Assembly (NCBI GenBank): GCA_024516155.1
Contig: JAJJXM010000050.1
Coordinates: 124,001-188,000 of the forward strand
DNA: 64,000 nucleotides
Direction: 5' to 3'
From: Pyronema omphalodes
Taxonomy: Eukaryota; Ascomycota; Pezizomycetes; Pezizales; Pyronemataceae
In this document: positions 10,440-21,215 of the stretch, in pieces
Numbering within the stretch: the stretch's first letter is position 1
Layout of the letters: each line of letters starts with the position of its first letter
The notes under the pieces: model-generated
What the model saw: only the letters and a program-made list of their open reading frames with translations
Databases searched by the model: none
Told to the model about the DNA's origin: nothing
Translations under genes and position numbers: made by a program

Positions 10440-11183
10440 TCAAAATAAAACCACACCAACATCCCTCTTTCTCCTTCCATCACAAGCATACCCATATCCA
10501 TATCCCCATCCCCCATTCCCCCTTTGTTCCTTTTCTTTCCCCATACCCTTCTCTTTCCCCCTCTTTTCCTTCTCTTTCCCCATCCCCTTCCATCCCCTCT
10601 TCCGCTCATCCCCCGCAGTCACTACTCTATTACCCCCCAACACTCCCATGTGTAGATTTTGAGCTTTACTACTTCCATATCCCGCAGAACCCTTCCAGCC
10701 ATCCAATTCCCCAGAAACCTCATGATGGGGTTTATAGCCATCATCCAACACATCCAACACATCCAACACAGCAGCCACATCCAACACATCCAACACATCC
10801 GACCCAGACCTCCTCCCCGCGCCCAACAAAAACGAAAAATAACTCCGTTTCCTGCGGTACCAGCTCCAGAAACATACTTGGCACGGGGCGTTGATTCGTT
10901 GGGTTATGACGTCGGGGGTGCTGTGGTTGCAGGTGTAGTGGGTTTTGTGGGGTTCTTGGGCGGGATGGTGGGGATGGTGGGAGGGGTGGGAGGGGTGGGA
11001 GGGGTGGTGGGGATGGTGGCGGGGTTCATGGCGGGGATGGTGGGGGTGGTGGGGATGGTGGGGATGGTGGGATTCGTGGTGAGATTGACGGCGGGTATGG
11101 GTTGAATGATGATGAGTGCTTCGATTTCTAGGACTGGAGTAATCCTCACAAAGTCGTTCGCGGAGGTTAAAGATAGAAGGCAT
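10440..11183 (-). CDS. Hypothetical low-complexity protein, doubtful
   Basis: The single open frame has 247 codons from ATG at 11183. The first ~25 residues ([20 protein letters not shown]) look like normal coding sequence. A His/Pro-rich run encoded by a GGGGATGGTGG minisatellite (10955-11080) follows. Then come a CQVC motif and a basic segment, a Val-Leu-Asp repeat encoded by a GTTGGATGT minisatellite (~10735-10800), and a Lys/Gly-rich tail. No known domain is seen. The true gene may be shorter or spliced; a GTATGT donor-like site occurs near 10875. It could equally be repeat-driven noise. Confidence 0.35.
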   Translation of the reverse strand: MPSIFNLRERLCEDYSSPRNRSTHHHSTHTRRQSHHESHHPHHPHHPHHPRHEPRHHPHHPSHPSHPSHHPHHPAQEPHKTHYTCNHSTPDVITQRINAPCQVCFWSWYRRKRSYFSFLLGAGRRSGSDVLDVLDVAAVLDVLDVLDDGYKPHHEVSGELDGWKGSAGYGSSKAQNLHMGVLGGNRVVTAGDERKRGWKGMGKEKEKRGKEKGMGKEKEQRGNGGWGYGYGYACDGRRKRDVGVVLF

Positions 11184-11681
11184 GATCTTAATTTCTTTCC
11201 GAAACCGAATCGTATTCGGGTGAATGAGGTGAATGAGGTGAATGAGGTGAATGAAGTGAATTAAAAAGATTCAAAAAGGGTACAGGGAAGGTAAAGGGTA
11301 TACAAATAGGGAAAACAGCGATACCTTAATGGAAAAGAAAAGGTGAACAAACAAACAAAAAAAGATGAGATGAAATATACTATGTATGGTGTGGTATATT
11401 TGCCTAGTAAACAAAACAAAAACAAAAAAAAAACAAAGCAAATGCTAAGTATACAAATGATAAATGATATATGATACCTAATAGTACAAAAGTAGCGATG
11501 CAGATGACAAAAAAAAATGTACCCCAAAAGCACGTTCCCTTAACTTTAACTAAAAACCCCGAACTCCAGTCTCAAACTATAGAAATACAGTACCCTACTC
11601 GATCAAACAAAGCACACTTTCTTCTTTCTTTCACCTTTCAATTCAACCATCAATCATCAGTCACCAGTCATCGCCCTTCCT
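11184..11681. other. Intergenic between hypothetical gene and Hsp78
   Basis: This stretch holds a short GAATGAGGT array (11220-11258) and AT-rich sequence. It is probably the 3' region of Hsp78 and the upstream region of the doubtful gene. Confidence 0.5.
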
Positions 11682-14099
11682 CTAATTCTCGTTCCCAACC
11701 TTCTGTTCCAATACATCCCACTCCTCTCCGACAATATCCAAATCCTCCCCATTACTCGCCACCGAAACCTTCGCAACCATTCCAGTTCGGATCTCTCCCT
11801 GAATCAACTTCTCCGCCAAAACCTTCGACAACTTCTTCATAATCAACCTATTTAGAGGTCTAGCTCCGTATCTAAGATCATAACCATTCTCCGCCAACCA
11901 GTCCTTTGCCGCATCCTCAACTTGAAGCGTGATCCTTCTATCATCCAACTTAGCCTGAAGCTCCTTCAACCGGATATCAACAATATCCCTAATTGCATCC
12001 TTGTTGAGAGGAGAGAAGATGATGAAATCGTCGATACGGTTCAGGAACTCAGGAGCATAGGAGGCGCGAACAGCATCCATCACAGCATTCTTAGTCTCTG
12101 GGGCAAGAGTCTCGGAGGCGGGTGCAGAGACAATAGCATCCTGACCAAGGTTTGAGGTGAGGACGATGATGGTGTTGGAAAAGTCGACCTTCCGTCCTTG
12201 AGCATCGGTCAAAGCACCCTCATCTAGTACCTGCAAAAGAAGGGAAGAGATATCGCGATGAGCCTTCTCAAACTCGTCGAAGAGTAAAACGGCATATGGC
12301 TTGCGTCTTACAGCTTCCGTGAGCTGTCCGGCGTCTTCGTAGCCCACATATCCTGCAGGAGATCCGATAAGACGGGAAATGGTATGTTTTTCCTGGAACT
12401 CGGACATATCGAATCTAATAACTGCCTGCTCGGTTGAGAAAAGGAACTCGGCCATCTTCTTGCAGAGCTCGGTTTTTCCAACTCCGGTGGGTCCAAGGAA
12501 CATGAAAGATGCGGTGGGACGGCGTTCGGAGGTGAGTCCAGCACGTTGGAGTCGGACGGCGTCGGCAACGGCTTTGAGGGCTTCGTCTTGACCGCGTACA
12601 GACTGGCGGAGGGTGTCTTCCATTCGCATAAGTTTCTCAATTTCACCGCTCATAAGCTTGGTCGTCGGGATTCCGGTTGCCTTAGCAACAACAGCGGCGA
12701 TATCATCAGAGTCTACAGAGTCGTGTAGGAGGGAAGAAGGAGTCTTTTCAGCTTCCCCTTCCTTAGGGAGCTTGGATTCAAGGTTAGGGATCGTGAAGTA
12801 TTGAATCTCACTAGCCTTAGCAAAGTTTCCCTGACGCTGAGCTTGTTCGAGTTCAATTCTGGCGGCTTCGAGTTTCTCTTTAGCGCGCTTGATTTCTTCC
12901 AACTCTGCCCGTTCCTTCTCCCAGATCTTTGTCAATTCCTCCAACCGCTCGTTTTTCTCAGCGAGTGTTGCTTCGAGTTTCGCTTTACGTTCCTTAGACA
13001 TAACATCGGTTTCCTTACGGAGGGATTCGAGCTCGATTCTGATGGTCAGGATTGCGCGATCGAGTTCCTGGATCGCATCGGGACGGGATTCCTGCTGAAG
13101 ACGGAGTGCAGAGGCGGCTTCGTCAACCAGGTCGATGGCTTTATCGGGAAGGAATCGGTCGGTGATGTAGCGATCGGACAACGTAGCAGCAGCCACAAGG
13201 GCTCCGTCGGTGATGCGAACTCCGTGGTGAACTTCGTATCGGTTCTTGATTCCTCGTAGAATAGAAATGGTATCGGGAACTGTAGGCTCGCTCACCAACA
13301 CCGGCTGGAAGCGACGAGCAAGCGCGACATCCTTCTCAATCATCCTGTACTCTGCCAATGTAGTCGCACCAGTGCACTGTAGTTCTCCTCTGGCCAACAT
13401 GGGCTTCAATAAGTTGGAGGCATCGATACTGCCCTCCGCCTTACCAAGCCCAAGCAGTGTATGTAGCTCATCAATAAACAAAATCACATCCCCCTGCGCA
13501 TCTCCAACCTCCTTCAAAACCGCCTTTAACCTCTCCTCAAATTCTCCTCTAAACTTAGCACCAGCAATCAACAATCCAAGATCCAAACTAATAACCCGTT
13601 TCTTCTTCATACTCTCCGGAACATCTCCTCTAACAATTCTCTGTGCCAAACCCTCCAAGATCGCAGTCTTTCCAGTTCCCGCCTGTCCAATCAACACAGG
13701 ATTATTTTTCGTTCTCCGTGACAAGATCTGAATCGTTCGTCGAATTTCCTCATCACGTCCAATGACAGGATCTAGTTTTCCATCGCGCGCTCGTGCAGTG
13801 AGATCAATTCCGTATTGTTCTAACGCTGGCTTTTGTTCACCGCCGCTCATGTCCATGCGGTGAGTACCGCCGGGTGGGTGTGGGCCTCCGGAACCTCGGC
13901 CATAGTCTGCATAGTTTCGAACAAAGGATATAGGGAGGGCGCGGAGTGATGGGGCGAGGGCGGAAAGTGTGGTCTTTGTCGATGGAGTAAAGGCGGGGTT
14001 TGTGGTCTTTGTTGATGTTGTTAGTCGTTGTCTTACGGCGCGGGCGGTGGGGCGGGAAAGCGCCGATGACGTGCAGAAAGCTCGTGACCGCGAGAGCAT
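11682..14099 (-). CDS. HSP78: Mitochondrial ClpB-type AAA+ disaggregase Hsp78
   Basis: One uninterrupted exon gives 805 residues from the ATG at 14099; an in-frame ATG at 14162 would add 21. I prefer 14099 because it begins [20 protein letters not shown], a typical Arg/Ser-rich mitochondrial presequence. Seen, numbered from that start: AAA-1 Walker A GQAGTGKT near 138-145 and Walker B ILFIDE near 206-211; a coiled-coil middle domain ~340-460; AAA-2 Walker A GPTGVGKT near 536-543 and Walker [12 protein letters not shown]; then SNLG and FLNRID sensor regions. The ClpN domain of cytosolic Hsp104 is absent, as in yeast Hsp78 of about the same length. Known role: ATP-driven resolubilisation of aggregated matrix proteins with mitochondrial Hsp70. 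A heat-shock element lies upstream. Confidence 0.97.
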   Translation of the reverse strand: MLSRSRAFCTSSALSRPTARAVRQRLTTSTKTTNPAFTPSTKTTLSALAPSLRALPISFVRNYADYGRGSGGPHPPGGTHRMDMSGGEQKPALEQYGIDLTARARDGKLDPVIGRDEEIRRTIQILSRRTKNNPVLIGQAGTGKTAILEGLAQRIVRGDVPESMKKKRVISLDLGLLIAGAKFRGEFEERLKAVLKEVGDAQGDVILFIDELHTLLGLGKAEGSIDASNLLKPMLARGELQCTGATTLAEYRMIEKDVALARRFQPVLVSEPTVPDTISILRGIKNRYEVHHGVRITDGALVAAATLSDRYITDRFLPDKAIDLVDEAASALRLQQESRPDAIQELDRAILTIRIELESLRKETDVMSKERKAKLEATLAEKNERLEELTKIWEKERAELEEIKRAKEKLEAARIELEQAQRQGNFAKASEIQYFTIPNLESKLPKEGEAEKTPSSLLHDSVDSDDIAAVVAKATGIPTTKLMSGEIEKLMRMEDTLRQSVRGQDEALKAVADAVRLQRAGLTSERRPTASFMFLGPTGVGKTELCKKMAEFLFSTEQAVIRFDMSEFQEKHTISRLIGSPAGYVGYEDAGQLTEAVRRKPYAVLLFDEFEKAHRDISSLLLQVLDEGALTDAQGRKVDFSNTIIVLTSNLGQDAIVSAPASETLAPETKNAVMDAVRASYAPEFLNRIDDFIIFSPLNKDAIRDIVDIRLKELQAKLDDRRITLQVEDAAKDWLAENGYDLRYGARPLNRLIMKKLSKVLAEKLIQGEIRTGMVAKVSVASNGEDLDIVGEEWDVLEQKVGNEN

Positions 14100-14276
14100 T
14101 GGTGTCGATATGTGTTGTGTGTAACAGTTGCTTGAAAGTGTAAATTGAGTTCGTGATAACAAGCAGAAGACGAGTAGAAAATTGGAGTGGGAGGAGGAGA
14201 ATCAATCGAAGTGGAAGGAGGAATATAAATCTGTTGGGCTTCACTCACCGACTTCACGTTGCTATGGTATTCAAGA

Positions 14277-14294
14277 TTCTGGAGATTTCTGGAA
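14277..14294. promoter_or_regulatory. Heat-shock element upstream of HSP78
   Basis: The 18-bp sequence TTCTGGAGATTTCTGGAA consists of four alternating pentamer units spaced by two bases (TTC nn GAG nn TTC nn GAA), with one mismatch to GAA. It lies about 180-195 bp upstream of the chosen HSP78 start. Spacing and alternation match the Hsf1 consensus. Function is inferred. Confidence 0.7.
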
Positions 14295-14468
14295 ACCGGC
14301 GGAATATGCCGGGAAGCCGAAGATCACGTATGTATGGCAACAGAACTAGTGTAGTGTAACAAGGATTCTAAGAAGTAATATTTACAGCCTTATCATAGCC
14401 CTGTACAGCCTCATTGGCTTAGTAATCAGCCTTTCTTACTGTGTTTCCTTTTCCTGCACGGCGCTTCC

Positions 14469-14789
14469 TCAGCCTTCTCCAACATTCCTCAGCCTTCTCC
14501 AGCCTTCCTTACACATTCCCGTTCCACCAACCGCACGCGGCTGTCTCGTAGCGCTCATCCCCGAATCCCGCGCGCTGTAAAACACAATACCGACCCATCC
14601 CACCAAACCCAGAAGCAGCCCGAAATACACCGAATCCCAATTCCAATCCCAATCCCTAAACCCAACCCCACAAGGAAGATAAAAATCCCACCAAAGACCC
14701 GCTTGACTCCATACCAAACCCGTAACCAAACCATTTCCAAAAAGCAGGAAAAAAAAAAGAAGAAAAGAGATATTGTAAACCCGACCCAA
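14469..14789 (-). CDS. Possible small membrane protein exon, doubtful
   Basis: This frame reads a hydrophobic segment, a Trp-rich stretch (FRDWDWNWDSVYFG), a second hydrophobic helix (LLLGLVGWVGIVFYSARDSG) and a short polar tail. The composition is that of a two-helix membrane protein. The upstream part runs into A/T homopolymer tracts (to about 15020) where no confident start or exon can be fixed. It may be the last exon of a small multi-pass protein or chance. Confidence 0.3.
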   Translation of the reverse strand: MGRVYNISFLLFFFLLFGNGLVTGLVWSQAGLWWDFYLPCGVGFRDWDWNWDSVYFGLLLGLVGWVGIVFYSARDSGMSATRQPRAVGGTGMCKEGWRRLRNVGEG

Positions 14790-15384
14790 AGAAATATAAA
14801 GGAACTAGACAATAAGAAAAAAAAAAGCCGTCAAAAGAAGAAGAAGAAGAAGAGGAAGAAATATCAATACAAAGATAAAGATAGGGAATAAGAGAGAGAG
14901 AAATAAAAAAAAAGAAACCATAAGAAAACGCCACAGCCGCAGCGTTATTAAAAAAAACAACACCGGACCTGCCAGAATACATACATATATCCGAAAAAAA
15001 AGTAAAGATAATCATCATACGTCTACGCCCGCGTATGTAACATTCATCGTAGAACGTAAAAACCGATCCATCATGGAAAAAAAAAATCGAGGATGGTTGT
15101 TAGTGAAAGGCGAATAGCGAAAAATAAACAAAAAAACAAAAAAACAAACATAAGGAAACTTTTGTATAAAATCTTGACAAAGACGTTAGTTAACCACATT
15201 CCTAACTCCCTTCCCCTGTGAAACCCCCGGCGCCTCCCATCTTCCCCCGACCGCCGAAATGGTGTTATTGTCGATTACTGCGCTTATCTTCCTAGCTCAA
15301 TAACCGCCGGTTGCTTATTGCACATGTCCCAAAGTGCAAAACCCACACTTTTCTGCTGATCGCTTTATGTATTATCAAGCATAA
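14790..15384. other. Intergenic, A-rich
   Basis: A-rich homopolymer and AAG-repeat sequence around 14745-15010, then unremarkable sequence to the end of the F-box gene. No gene is supported. Confidence 0.5.
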
Positions 15385-16938
15385 TTATAACCTCTCCGAA
15401 TAACCCCCCGAAGCTCTTGTCGCACCTCCAACTTCAATCAAAGTAATACTGAGCTTATCAAAGGGAATAATATCCGCATGAAACTTTGTTAATCCCGTTA
15501 ATAGAGTCTTGTTGTCATAACTTTGCATATTCAATGGTGCTTCTATCATCCGTACTCCTTGCCCACGACGGTTAACCGGGTATGCGATTTGAAACTCCGG
15601 GTTAATAGTGGTGGTTCGTGAGCCGGAACGTCGGAGTGGTTGAGGTGTTCGGTTGTGTTGTGTTTGTTGTTTCCTTCGTTGGTGTTGGGGTTTCGGGGAG
15701 GAAACTGTAGGTTGGGGTTGTTGTGCATCCATGTCGTAGTCGCTGTCGGATTCACTAGATGAGATGGTTCTGACTTGAGAAACTGAGCGATGCGTCGCAG
15801 CGTATCTGTGACCGTGATTTGCGGGTTCGTAGGTGATTTTTACTGCCGCACCACCAGTTGGAGGAGAAGATGGAGGAGTGGTAGGTGGGCTGGGTGGGAA
15901 GTAGTAAAATGGGTTCTTGATGGTGATGGGTCGTGCTGTTTGTAGATCTTCGAAATCGTCAAGATCCATTTCGCTGTCGGAATCCGAGCAGGGTGGTGTA
16001 GGTTGTCGCTTTCGGGGATCGTATCGTGAGGTGTAGGATATTGGTTCGTATACCGAGTCGTATTGTGGCTCCCAGTTGAGTTCGCGGGTTTCGTATTTGT
16101 GTTCCATTGGGTTATAGAAAGATCCATTGGAGGAGTTGGAAGACATTGAAGACATGGAATCAGTTGAAGCGGTGGAGTCTCGACGGCCGGAGGAGATGGC
16201 CATGGATTGAGATCGAATGTCTGGTCGGTGATTTACCGGTGTTCGCATGCTGTTGTTCATGCTGTAGATTCTCCAAAGCATCATTAACCAAGCATATCTT
16301 TGTTGTAAGATCTTTCTCCAGCCTTTCCATTCATCTCCAACTTGGTTTCGGGATTCTTCTTCCCATGTGCTTAGCATCTCTTCGGCGTTTTGGATGTATT
16401 TCTCCATCCTTCTCTTTAATTTCAAATCGAAGGTTTTTCGTAGGTAAATCCCGGCTTGAGCATGAACGCCCTGTGCAAATTGTCGTACTTGAGTTTCGTC
16501 GAAAACATTTCCTTTTGATCTTTTGCAGTTTCGGAATAAGCTTTCTTTGTCGATGATGTAGAATTTCGCTGCGGTTTCTATCGAAATCTCTGGGAAGTAA
16601 ATTCCATTGCATCTTGTGCAAGAGGTGATTTCCGCAAATAATCGAGGCGTGGTATGAGTTCGTTTATTGCAGTACATGCAATGAGTAGCGGCATAAAGAA
16701 GGAAGGCTTTTCTGTTTGGGCTTCCATTTTGTCTGGCGTTGGTAGCGGAAAGTCGATGAGCTGTATAAGTTTCCACCAAAACCTTAAACTTCTTCGAAAC
16801 CAAAGCTAAAGCTAATAGTGGATGATCGTGAAGAGTATGCAAACTTGCAGAGGACAAGTTTGAAAAGACCTGAAAGAGGATTTCGACCGGTAGAGTGGCG
16901 AGCATGATTGTCGAGTGATGATTGAACCTTCGAGACAA
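15385..16938 (-). CDS. F-box domain protein with CxxC zinc-like motif
   Basis: The single exon has 517 codons from ATG at 16938; ATG at residue 12 is an alternative start. Seen: an F-box-like segment at residues ~12-60 (LATLPVEILFQVFSNL ... LALALVSKKFKVLVETY). A CMYCNKR...CTRCNG pair at ~88-112 could bind a metal. Lys/Glu-rich helices follow to ~230, then a long Ser/Pro/Asp-rich disordered region (~240-460), and the conserved-looking C-terminal part is short. Known: F-box proteins bring substrates to SCF ubiquitin ligases through Skp1. The substrate is unknown. The disordered region carries many Ser-Asp clusters that could be phosphorylated (inference). Confidence 0.85.
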   Translation of the reverse strand: MSRRFNHHSTIMLATLPVEILFQVFSNLSSASLHTLHDHPLLALALVSKKFKVLVETYTAHRLSATNARQNGSPNRKAFLLYAATHCMYCNKRTHTTPRLFAEITSCTRCNGIYFPEISIETAAKFYIIDKESLFRNCKRSKGNVFDETQVRQFAQGVHAQAGIYLRKTFDLKLKRRMEKYIQNAEEMLSTWEEESRNQVGDEWKGWRKILQQRYAWLMMLWRIYSMNNSMRTPVNHRPDIRSQSMAISSGRRDSTASTDSMSSMSSNSSNGSFYNPMEHKYETRELNWEPQYDSVYEPISYTSRYDPRKRQPTPPCSDSDSEMDLDDFEDLQTARPITIKNPFYYFPPSPPTTPPSSPPTGGAAVKITYEPANHGHRYAATHRSVSQVRTISSSESDSDYDMDAQQPQPTVSSPKPQHQRRKQQTQHNRTPQPLRRSGSRTTTINPEFQIAYPVNRRGQGVRMIEAPLNMQSYDNKTLLTGLTKFHADIIPFDKLSITLIEVGGATRASGGYSERL

Positions 16939-18977
16939 CTGTACAACGATCGTTGTAGAAGTCCAGTGAATGTACTGAGAACCTGTTGATGAGATACAAA
17001 AAGCCTTTTTTACACCTGGCGATGCGTCAAAGATATCAACCTCACGAGGGGCAGTAATTCATTCAACCAGGGGTGACTTGGCTCGTTTCAAGACCGGGGA
17101 AACCCTAAGTTGCCATGTCTACACGGGAGATCGGCATATAAAATTTCCTCATTTGGGTCTGAATAGAGATGACAACGTCGTTTCAACTAACCACCACGCT
17201 GTCACTCACACGCATTGCGCCACTTAACAGCAACCATGGAACTGGGGATTCGGCGCTTGCCAGGCAGGCCTACCTACATACCAGGTGTGTGTGGGTGTGG
17301 TGCATAACACCATTACAAGACTGTAGTTGCAAATTCTTCTCGCGGTCGGAGATCTAGTTCGGGAAATACATAGTTCTTACCATACACACTGGCCTGTTTC
17401 ACCTCAACACCAACTCAAAATTGCTTAGAAATTACCTTCGTTACACGCGATAATCTGAACTTTTCCACGCTCGGCTCTCTACCTTGATCAGCTCTTCGCT
17501 ACCTGGCGCGTGTACTCTTTAGCCGCTCGGGGTATGTAGGTTCGCAAAGCTGCCTTGGCCCATGAAGCCCAGCTGAGAGCCCTAGGAGCTCTGTAGCTGA
17601 AGTTCGAACATGCATCCCGACCTCGTTATCTGAATTCATAAACCCTAGACAAAGGATCTTTGTGCGAAGGAATCCCATCAACGAATCCAATTGGCTATTA
17701 CCTCTTTCATCGTGTGATTCGAACACGTCAGATTGGCTTATTACCATTGGCCCTTTCTACATTCTATCATATGTCGGATGTCCAATTCGTTAATCCGTAG
17801 GCAGCCTCACCTTATTCACGAGTGTGGCGAAGGTGATGAAGTACTGTAGGTTAGCTCACAGCAGAAAGGCACATGCAGTTATGTCTACAGTGTACATACA
17901 TACATACGAGCCACTCGACTTGAGTACATACATCCATCCATGAAAAACAGTTATTCCATCATGTGAATGGGATGACAGCTGGAGGGTATAATCGCCACTG
18001 CCGTGTGCAAATTGCACCATTATCATGCACAATACGGAAGCTCATGTATGGCACCATATGATGAAAGAGAAGAAACAAATAAAAACCACATGTGCTTTTG
18101 AGAGAAATAAGCATTCAGTGGTGTTGATATTCTTTGTTTTTTTTCTTCGTTCCTTTGGGTGATCAATGCCGGTTTACTAAAGTAGAGTATGACCGCTTTG
18201 CTTTGATCACGATGTAAATCATAGTGATCAAGTGCTACCAAATGTCAGCCTCTATGAGTAGATTTTTTCAAGATCTTCCGCTGTCATTAGTAGTTTTTCT
18301 TTGCTGATTCCCGTTTGTTCGGTCGTCATTGTCTTCCATGACGATTTCCCAAGTTATGATCAGCCTCCCGCACCACGTTGACCGGCGTGATTTGATTGAT
18401 GTGTATATAGACCCTGCGGAGCACGCTTACTCATAACTTTATCGGCAGCCCACTAATCAACTGGATTCCACTCGGTAGCTATGGTGTCTAATGTATGTCG
18501 AAGCCCAATCGTATCCAAAGAGAGTCAGGCACGGCTACAGTTAAAGATCGACGACTGAGCTCCCCCGGAACAGACTTCTTCCGGGCTCCCGCTCATCTGT
18601 CAGGCTGGATAAGCTTAGCTATTTCTAGCTAGTTTTAGCTATGCCTAGCTATGCCTAGCTACACCTAGCTACGTCTAGCTACGCCCAGCTACGCCTAGCC
18701 TTGCCTGGCCTTGCCGAGCTACATTCTACTCCAGCAACTTGACCCAAACACATCTAGCTGCAGAAAAAACAGACGGTCTTTACCTATCATATCAGCAGCT
18801 GCGTAGATTTTGTAACTTTATGTGGAAGGCTCTCGCGTCTAAATGATATCAGAAGGGATCTATGGGTTAGGGTAGATTAGTTCACCGATTCCTGAGAAAA
18901 CTGAGGCCAACGTTCACCGTCCGAATTGTCTCCGAAAAGTTTATCTGCAGTTTACTACTTACTACTTTGACACCGAT
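16939..18977. other. Intergenic with AGCTA minisatellite
   Basis: No supported gene. A degenerate AGCTA(Y)GCCT array of roughly 10-11 bp units lies at 18605-18722. Scattered open frames have no splice structure or recognisable product. The first part is the F-box promoter region. Confidence 0.5.
18605..18722. repeat. AGCTAYRCCT degenerate minisatellite
   Basis: About ten copies of a roughly 10-11 bp unit centred on AGCTA(T/C)(G/A)CC diverge gradually along the array. Each unit contains the palindrome AGCT. Confidence 0.85.
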
Positions 18978-20143
18978 ATGGAAGCGCCGAAAAAGCATTC
19001 TGCATGCGATGAGTGTCGTATGTCTCCGAACTCTTTTTCGCCCGGGGGAAAAGTCTCCGAAATTTGTGGGGGACAGCACGAGGGGGGGAGAGGGAGGGGG
19101 ATTTGTTTTCCACAACAGCTAAAGCAATGTTTCTTATAGGTGATAGAAAACTCAAATGCTCAGGGGAGAATACGGGTTGTCAACGTTGTTTAAAAGACGG
19201 TGTCATTTGCAACTATTCCCTACAAAAACCAATGGGTCGTCCAAGGAAACGAAGAAGAGGAACCGAAGATGATGATGATTCTGGTCAATCTTACAATATT
19301 TCTGACCCGGTTCCAACGATAATTCACCCCGCACCTCCTCCTATCAATCCTGTCTACGCCACACAATGGGATTCTCAATGGATACAAATGTGCAATCAAG
19401 CTGAAACACGAACATTAATCGGCGAAGAATTTCAATGGCTAAATGAGTATGTTATATCAATCTTCTAGAAGCAAGAAAAGAAAGAAAGAAGCTCTAAAAC
19501 ATCTAACCCATGTAGTGAATACACCAATTGGAGATCCGTGGAATCACGTGCGGAATATATGAGCGATATACATCGTAATCTCGCTAATCCACCACGATTA
19601 CCAACTCCAGAACCATTAGGAGGTCCTCCTCCGGTTCCTATTCTTCCCACTTGCACTTGTGCATTCGACTTGTTTTCTTCAATATCAACATTACAGATGA
19701 CACCGGCGACTTCAAATATTCAGCATTGCATCTTGATATCAAAGGGGGTAATTTCCTCTGCACGTAGCACCCTTGCATGTGATTCATGCTTATCGACTAT
19801 GACAACTGCTTATTCTTCATTAATGTTATTGTCTATTACCCTTCCTTTATTAGTATTATTTTTTCGGAAGACTGTAGAATGTGTGGAGAAGGTAGACCCT
19901 TCCTTCAAGCCGGTGGTTTTGCAAGCGATAAGAAGGGAGTTTGTGGAGATTAATGACATCATTGCTATTTTAAGCAATTTGAGTAAGAGGAAGGATGGCT
20001 TCGATATCGAGGGCGCGCATTGTAAGAAAATGTTGGCGGATGGTTCATTTGTTGATGCGCCGATTTGTAAGAAGGTATTAGGAACCGTCAAGATGGTAGC
20101 TCAGGAATTGGAGAGAGCCGTGGGTGAAGTAGGCAAGGCATAG
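18978..20143 (+). CDS. Zn2Cys6 binuclear cluster transcription factor
   Basis: Three exons, join(18978..19017, 19140..19446, 19516..20143), give 324 residues. The 40-nt first exon (MEAPKKHSACDEC plus one base) is essential. Joined to exon 2 it gives CDECRDRKLKCSGENTGCQR followed by a CLKDGVIC ending, the exact CX2CX6CX6CX2CX6C fungal Zn cluster at residues 10-37. A PMGRPRKRRRG nuclear-localisation and AT-hook-like basic patch follows. The middle is Pro-rich (LPTPEPLGGPPPVPILP). The C-terminal half has Cys-containing helices resembling the regulatory half of small AflR-like activators, with little similarity visible. Known: fungal-specific DNA-binding regulators. The target is unknown; no metabolic cluster is adjacent. 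Confidence 0.88.
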
Positions 20144-20290
20144 GCAAGGCGTAGGCAGGGCGTGTGCAAGGCGTGGGTAGAGTATAGACAAGGCGTAGGC
20201 AAGGCGTGGACAGGGCGTAGGCAAAGCATGGTAAAGCATATACAAGCATATCAACACATGTATACAAGGCATAGACAAGGCATAGCAACA
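20123..20290. repeat. GGCAAGGCGTA minisatellite overlapping the gene end
   Basis: Imperfect copies of a GTAGGCAAGGC-type unit begin in the last codons of the Zn2Cys6 gene (VGEVGKA) and extend about 150 bp beyond. The array may have changed the protein's C-terminus. Confidence 0.8.
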
Positions 20291-20344
20291 TCAGTAATGA
20301 AAATGTAACATGTAACCCAAACACAATAGAAGCACAACCGAAAT

Positions 20345-21215
20345 TGCATTCCCAGAATTACCTTTGTTTCTCCTGCAACAGAACATTCTTCATGGAAACT
20401 TTTTTATTCCGTGCATACAAAACGACATTAACATTGTTGTCATATCATTATTCAGTTCGCATCGCCTATTCAAGGCAGACACAGTCTAGATATCAGACAC
20501 TGATTCCCGAGCGACAAAAATATCATCATTTACGTTTTTTTTTGTTTCTCCTGCAATAGAAGTTTTCATGGAAGGTTTTTGCGTTCCGTGCATACAAAAT
20601 TACATTACCATTGTTCAATCGGTTCGCATCTGCTATCGCTTATTCAAGGCAGACGTATGTGTACCCAACATTGGTTCCTGATTGCCGCCTATCCCGCGCC
20701 CGCTTAGGTATCCATGAAATACCCATGAAATACCCATGAAATACCCATGAAATACCCATGAAATACCCATGAAATACCCATGAAATACCCATGAAATTAT
20801 TATAGCCATATATACATAAACGTATTCCCAAGTTTCGCAAAAAAAGATGTTTCATTTCCATAATTATCTTTGTTTCTCCTGCAACCGAAGTTTCTTCATA
20901 GAAGCTTTTTTATTCCATGCATACAAAACTACATTACCATTGTTCGGTTCAGCTCGCCTATTCCAGGCAGACACAGTCCAGATGCCAGACGAACGTTGAT
21001 TCCTGAGCGACAAAGGTATCATCAATTACGTTTTGTTTCTCCTGCAACGGAAGTTTCTTCATGGAAGGAAGCTTTCTTTTTGCTCCGTGTATACGAAACT
21101 ACTTTGATATTGTTGTGATATCTTTATTCGGTTCGCACTGTGGAATCGCGTATTCAAGGCAGACGATCTATGATTCTAGGTGTGATATCAGATTATTGAT
21201 TCCTGAGCGAGTCGC
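20345..21215. repeat. Degenerate ~165-185 bp tandem repeat, four copies
   Basis: Four copies begin near 20358, 20540, 20862 and 21025, each at TTTGTTTCTCCTGCAAC. Each then carries the elements TTCATGGAA...TTTTTATTCCGTGCATACAAAAC, ACATTA(C)CATTGTT, TTCGCATCGCCTATTC AAGGCAGAC and TGATTCCTGAGCGACAAA. The second copy is expanded by an inserted 11-bp array (20709-20795). No gene is inferred from the open frames inside. Confidence 0.85.
20709..20795. repeat. 11-bp array AATACCCATGA, about eight copies
   Basis: A homogeneous array of AATACCCATGA is nested within copy two of the larger repeat. On minus it produces a Phe-His-Gly-Tyr-type artificial frame. Confidence 0.95.

Noticed and set aside
9993..10662. 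Several long open frames of Gly-Ile-Gly-Asp-Trp-Gly-Leu and Pro-Asn-Pro-Gln repeats
   Set aside because: They are produced by the CCCCAAT heptamer array, which is open in every frame. There is no real coding sequence.
17695..17735. Minus-strand GTGTTCGAATCACACG like a tRNA T arm
   Set aside because: The remaining arms do not fold and no terminator follows. Treated as chance.
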